Positions 58,004 to 58,690 of a stretch of 58,690 nucleotides of DNA are shown here, one piece after another. The first letter of the stretch is position 1, and the number at the start of each line of letters is the position of its first letter. The notes below the pieces were generated by a model. It saw nothing but the letters and a program-made list of their open reading frames with translations. It made no database searches and was not told the DNA's origin. Source of the DNA: Deltaproteobacteria bacterium (lineage in GTDB: Bacteria > Lernaellota > Lernaellaia > JACKCT01); assembly GCA_020845895.1 (NCBI GenBank), contig JADLEX010000066.1, positions 1-58,690 on the forward strand, written 5' to 3'. Both the position numbers and the translations under genes were made by a program.

Positions 58004-58453
58004 CTACAGGCGGGCCAGAGCTTTTTCAACCTGCTCCTTGATCCGCTTCCCGTCCGCGGCTCCCGCCGCTTTCGCGATCACCGCCTTCATCACCTTGCCC
58101 ATGTCGCGCGGCGACGTCGCACCCGTCTCGCGAACCGCCTCGTCCACCAGCGACACCAGTTCTTCGTCCGTCAGTTCTTTCGGCATGTAGGCATCGAGCA
58201 CCGCGATCTCGGCGGCTTCGGTCGCGGCCAGATCCTCGCGACCCGCCTTGCGATACGCCTCGATCGAATCCCTGCGCTGGCTGACGGCCCGCTTCAAAAC
58301 GGAAAGGGCGTCCTGTTCGGACAGGTCGCCCTTTTCGATCTTCACCTTGTTCAGATCGGACTTGACCATGCGCAGAACCGAGACCCGAACGGTCTCGTGG
58401 CTTTTCATCGCGGCAATCAGATCCTGATTCACCCGTGCGAGCCAATCGGTCAC
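58004..58453 (-). CDS. yqeY: YqeY/GatB-tail domain protein
   Basis: 149 residues. The all-helical GatB/Yqey fold shared with the tail of the aspartyl/glutamyl-tRNA amidotransferase subunit: LNQ-like opening ARVNQDLIAAMKSHETVRVSVLRMVKSDL, EAYRKAGREDLAATEAAEIAVLDAYMPKEL, and GKVMKAVIAKAAGAADGKRI. Function in isolation unknown, but tRNA binding is suggested. GTG start after GGAGGGG. Commonly downstream of rpsU, as here. Confidence 0.92.
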   Translation of the reverse strand: MTDWLARVNQDLIAAMKSHETVRVSVLRMVKSDLNKVKIEKGDLSEQDALSVLKRAVSQRRDSIEAYRKAGREDLAATEAAEIAVLDAYMPKELTDEELVSLVDEAVRETGATSPRDMGKVMKAVIAKAAGAADGKRIKEQVEKALARL

Positions 58454-58472
58454 GGCCGTCCCCTCCGAAGGA

Positions 58473-58673
58473 TTACGTGCGCTCCAGCTTGCGGAGCTTC
58501 TTGAGCAGGCGCTTTCGGGCCGCGGCGGCCTTGCGCTTGCGACGCACGCTCGGCTTTTCGTAAAACTCCCGTTTGCGAACTTCCGACAGGATGCCGGCCT
58601 TTTCGCACTGACGCTTGAAGCGCTTCAAAGCGCTTTGAAGCGGCTCATTTTCACGAGCACGAACTCCAGCCAT
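58473..58673 (-). CDS. rpsU: 30S ribosomal protein bS21
   Basis: 66 residues, very basic. N-terminal [41 protein letters not shown] is the bS21 signature. It assists mRNA/anti-Shine-Dalgarno contact in the 30S subunit. A strong GGGAGGG lies before the ATG. It heads the rpsU-yqeY-cvpA-dnaG-rpoD operon; the promoter is beyond the window edge. Confidence 0.97.
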   Translation of the reverse strand: MAGVRARENEPLQSALKRFKRQCEKAGILSEVRKREFYEKPSVRRKRKAAAARKRLLKKLRKLERT

Positions 58674-58690
58674 GCGTACGGATCCCTCCC

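Overview
The window is a gene-dense, high-GC stretch of a Gram-negative, flagellated bacterial chromosome. Convergent genes are often only 4-56 bp apart and operon genes commonly overlap by 4 nt. The lineage looks deltaproteobacterial in the broad sense (Myxococcota, Bdellovibrionota or Lernaellota-like). Grounds for this are lipoproteins with Asp-rich (DDDxD) linkers, Cys-repeat secreted proteins, sigma-54/NtrC control of flagella, an ethylmalonyl-CoA-type mutase and a bacterial type A RNase P RNA. The placement is inference; no rRNA is present. I see no prophage, transposase or CRISPR array.

Layout. (1) 1-3147: thiamin operon thiC-thiS-thiG-thiH (minus strand, thiH cut by the window edge) behind a TPP riboswitch and a sigma-70 promoter. 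(2) 3253-9236: EF-G-like GTPase with promoter and terminator, endonuclease III, a MATE exporter and cysS. (3) 9241-12769: a minus-strand operon OsmC - transglutaminase-like - archease - RtcB (RNA repair), with a divergent Mpo1/DUF962 membrane protein. (4) 12826-23066: ethylmalonyl-CoA-type mutase, a secreted GH94-like lipoprotein, an MMPL/RND exporter, SppA and a secreted calcineurin-like phosphoesterase with an Asp-rich, Cys-ending tail.

(5) 23073-36715: a flagellar block, all on the minus strand. In transcription order it is PilZ protein, FlrA/FleQ-like NtrC regulator, [gap with two dyads and a sigma-54 promoter], TPR protein, PAS histidine kinase, FlrC/FleR-like NtrC regulator, [sigma-54 promoter], flgC-fliE-fliF-fliG-fliH-fliI-fliJ-motE-like. 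Two near-consensus -24/-12 promoters sit exactly in the two gaps. The block therefore reads as a self-contained regulatory cascade: master regulator to two-component pair to basal body/export operon. flgB is missing from its usual place.

(6) 36858-43072: tyrS, then an Asp-rich lipoprotein with a six-hairpin glycosidase-like fold, a GH4 glycosidase and a PfkB-family kinase, a candidate glycan/sugar utilisation operon. (7) 43082-47903: phoH - pgpH (c-di-AMP phosphodiesterase type) - ybeY - corC. (8) 48007-50568: two secreted proteins (YfaP-like; Cys-repeat with CCSC tail) behind a sigma-70 promoter. (9) 50648-53607: rnpB, an RNase H-like protein, a zinc-ribbon coiled-coil protein and a NIF3-like protein. 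(10) 53636-58673: a terminator, three 15-bp repeats, a CAU tRNA, and the macromolecular synthesis operon rpsU-yqeY-cvpA-dnaG-rpoD.

The most system-like part is the flagellar regulatory cassette with its paired dyads and two sigma-54 promoters. The most novel-looking protein features are the Asp-rich linkers and the short Cys-ending C-termini of secreted proteins.
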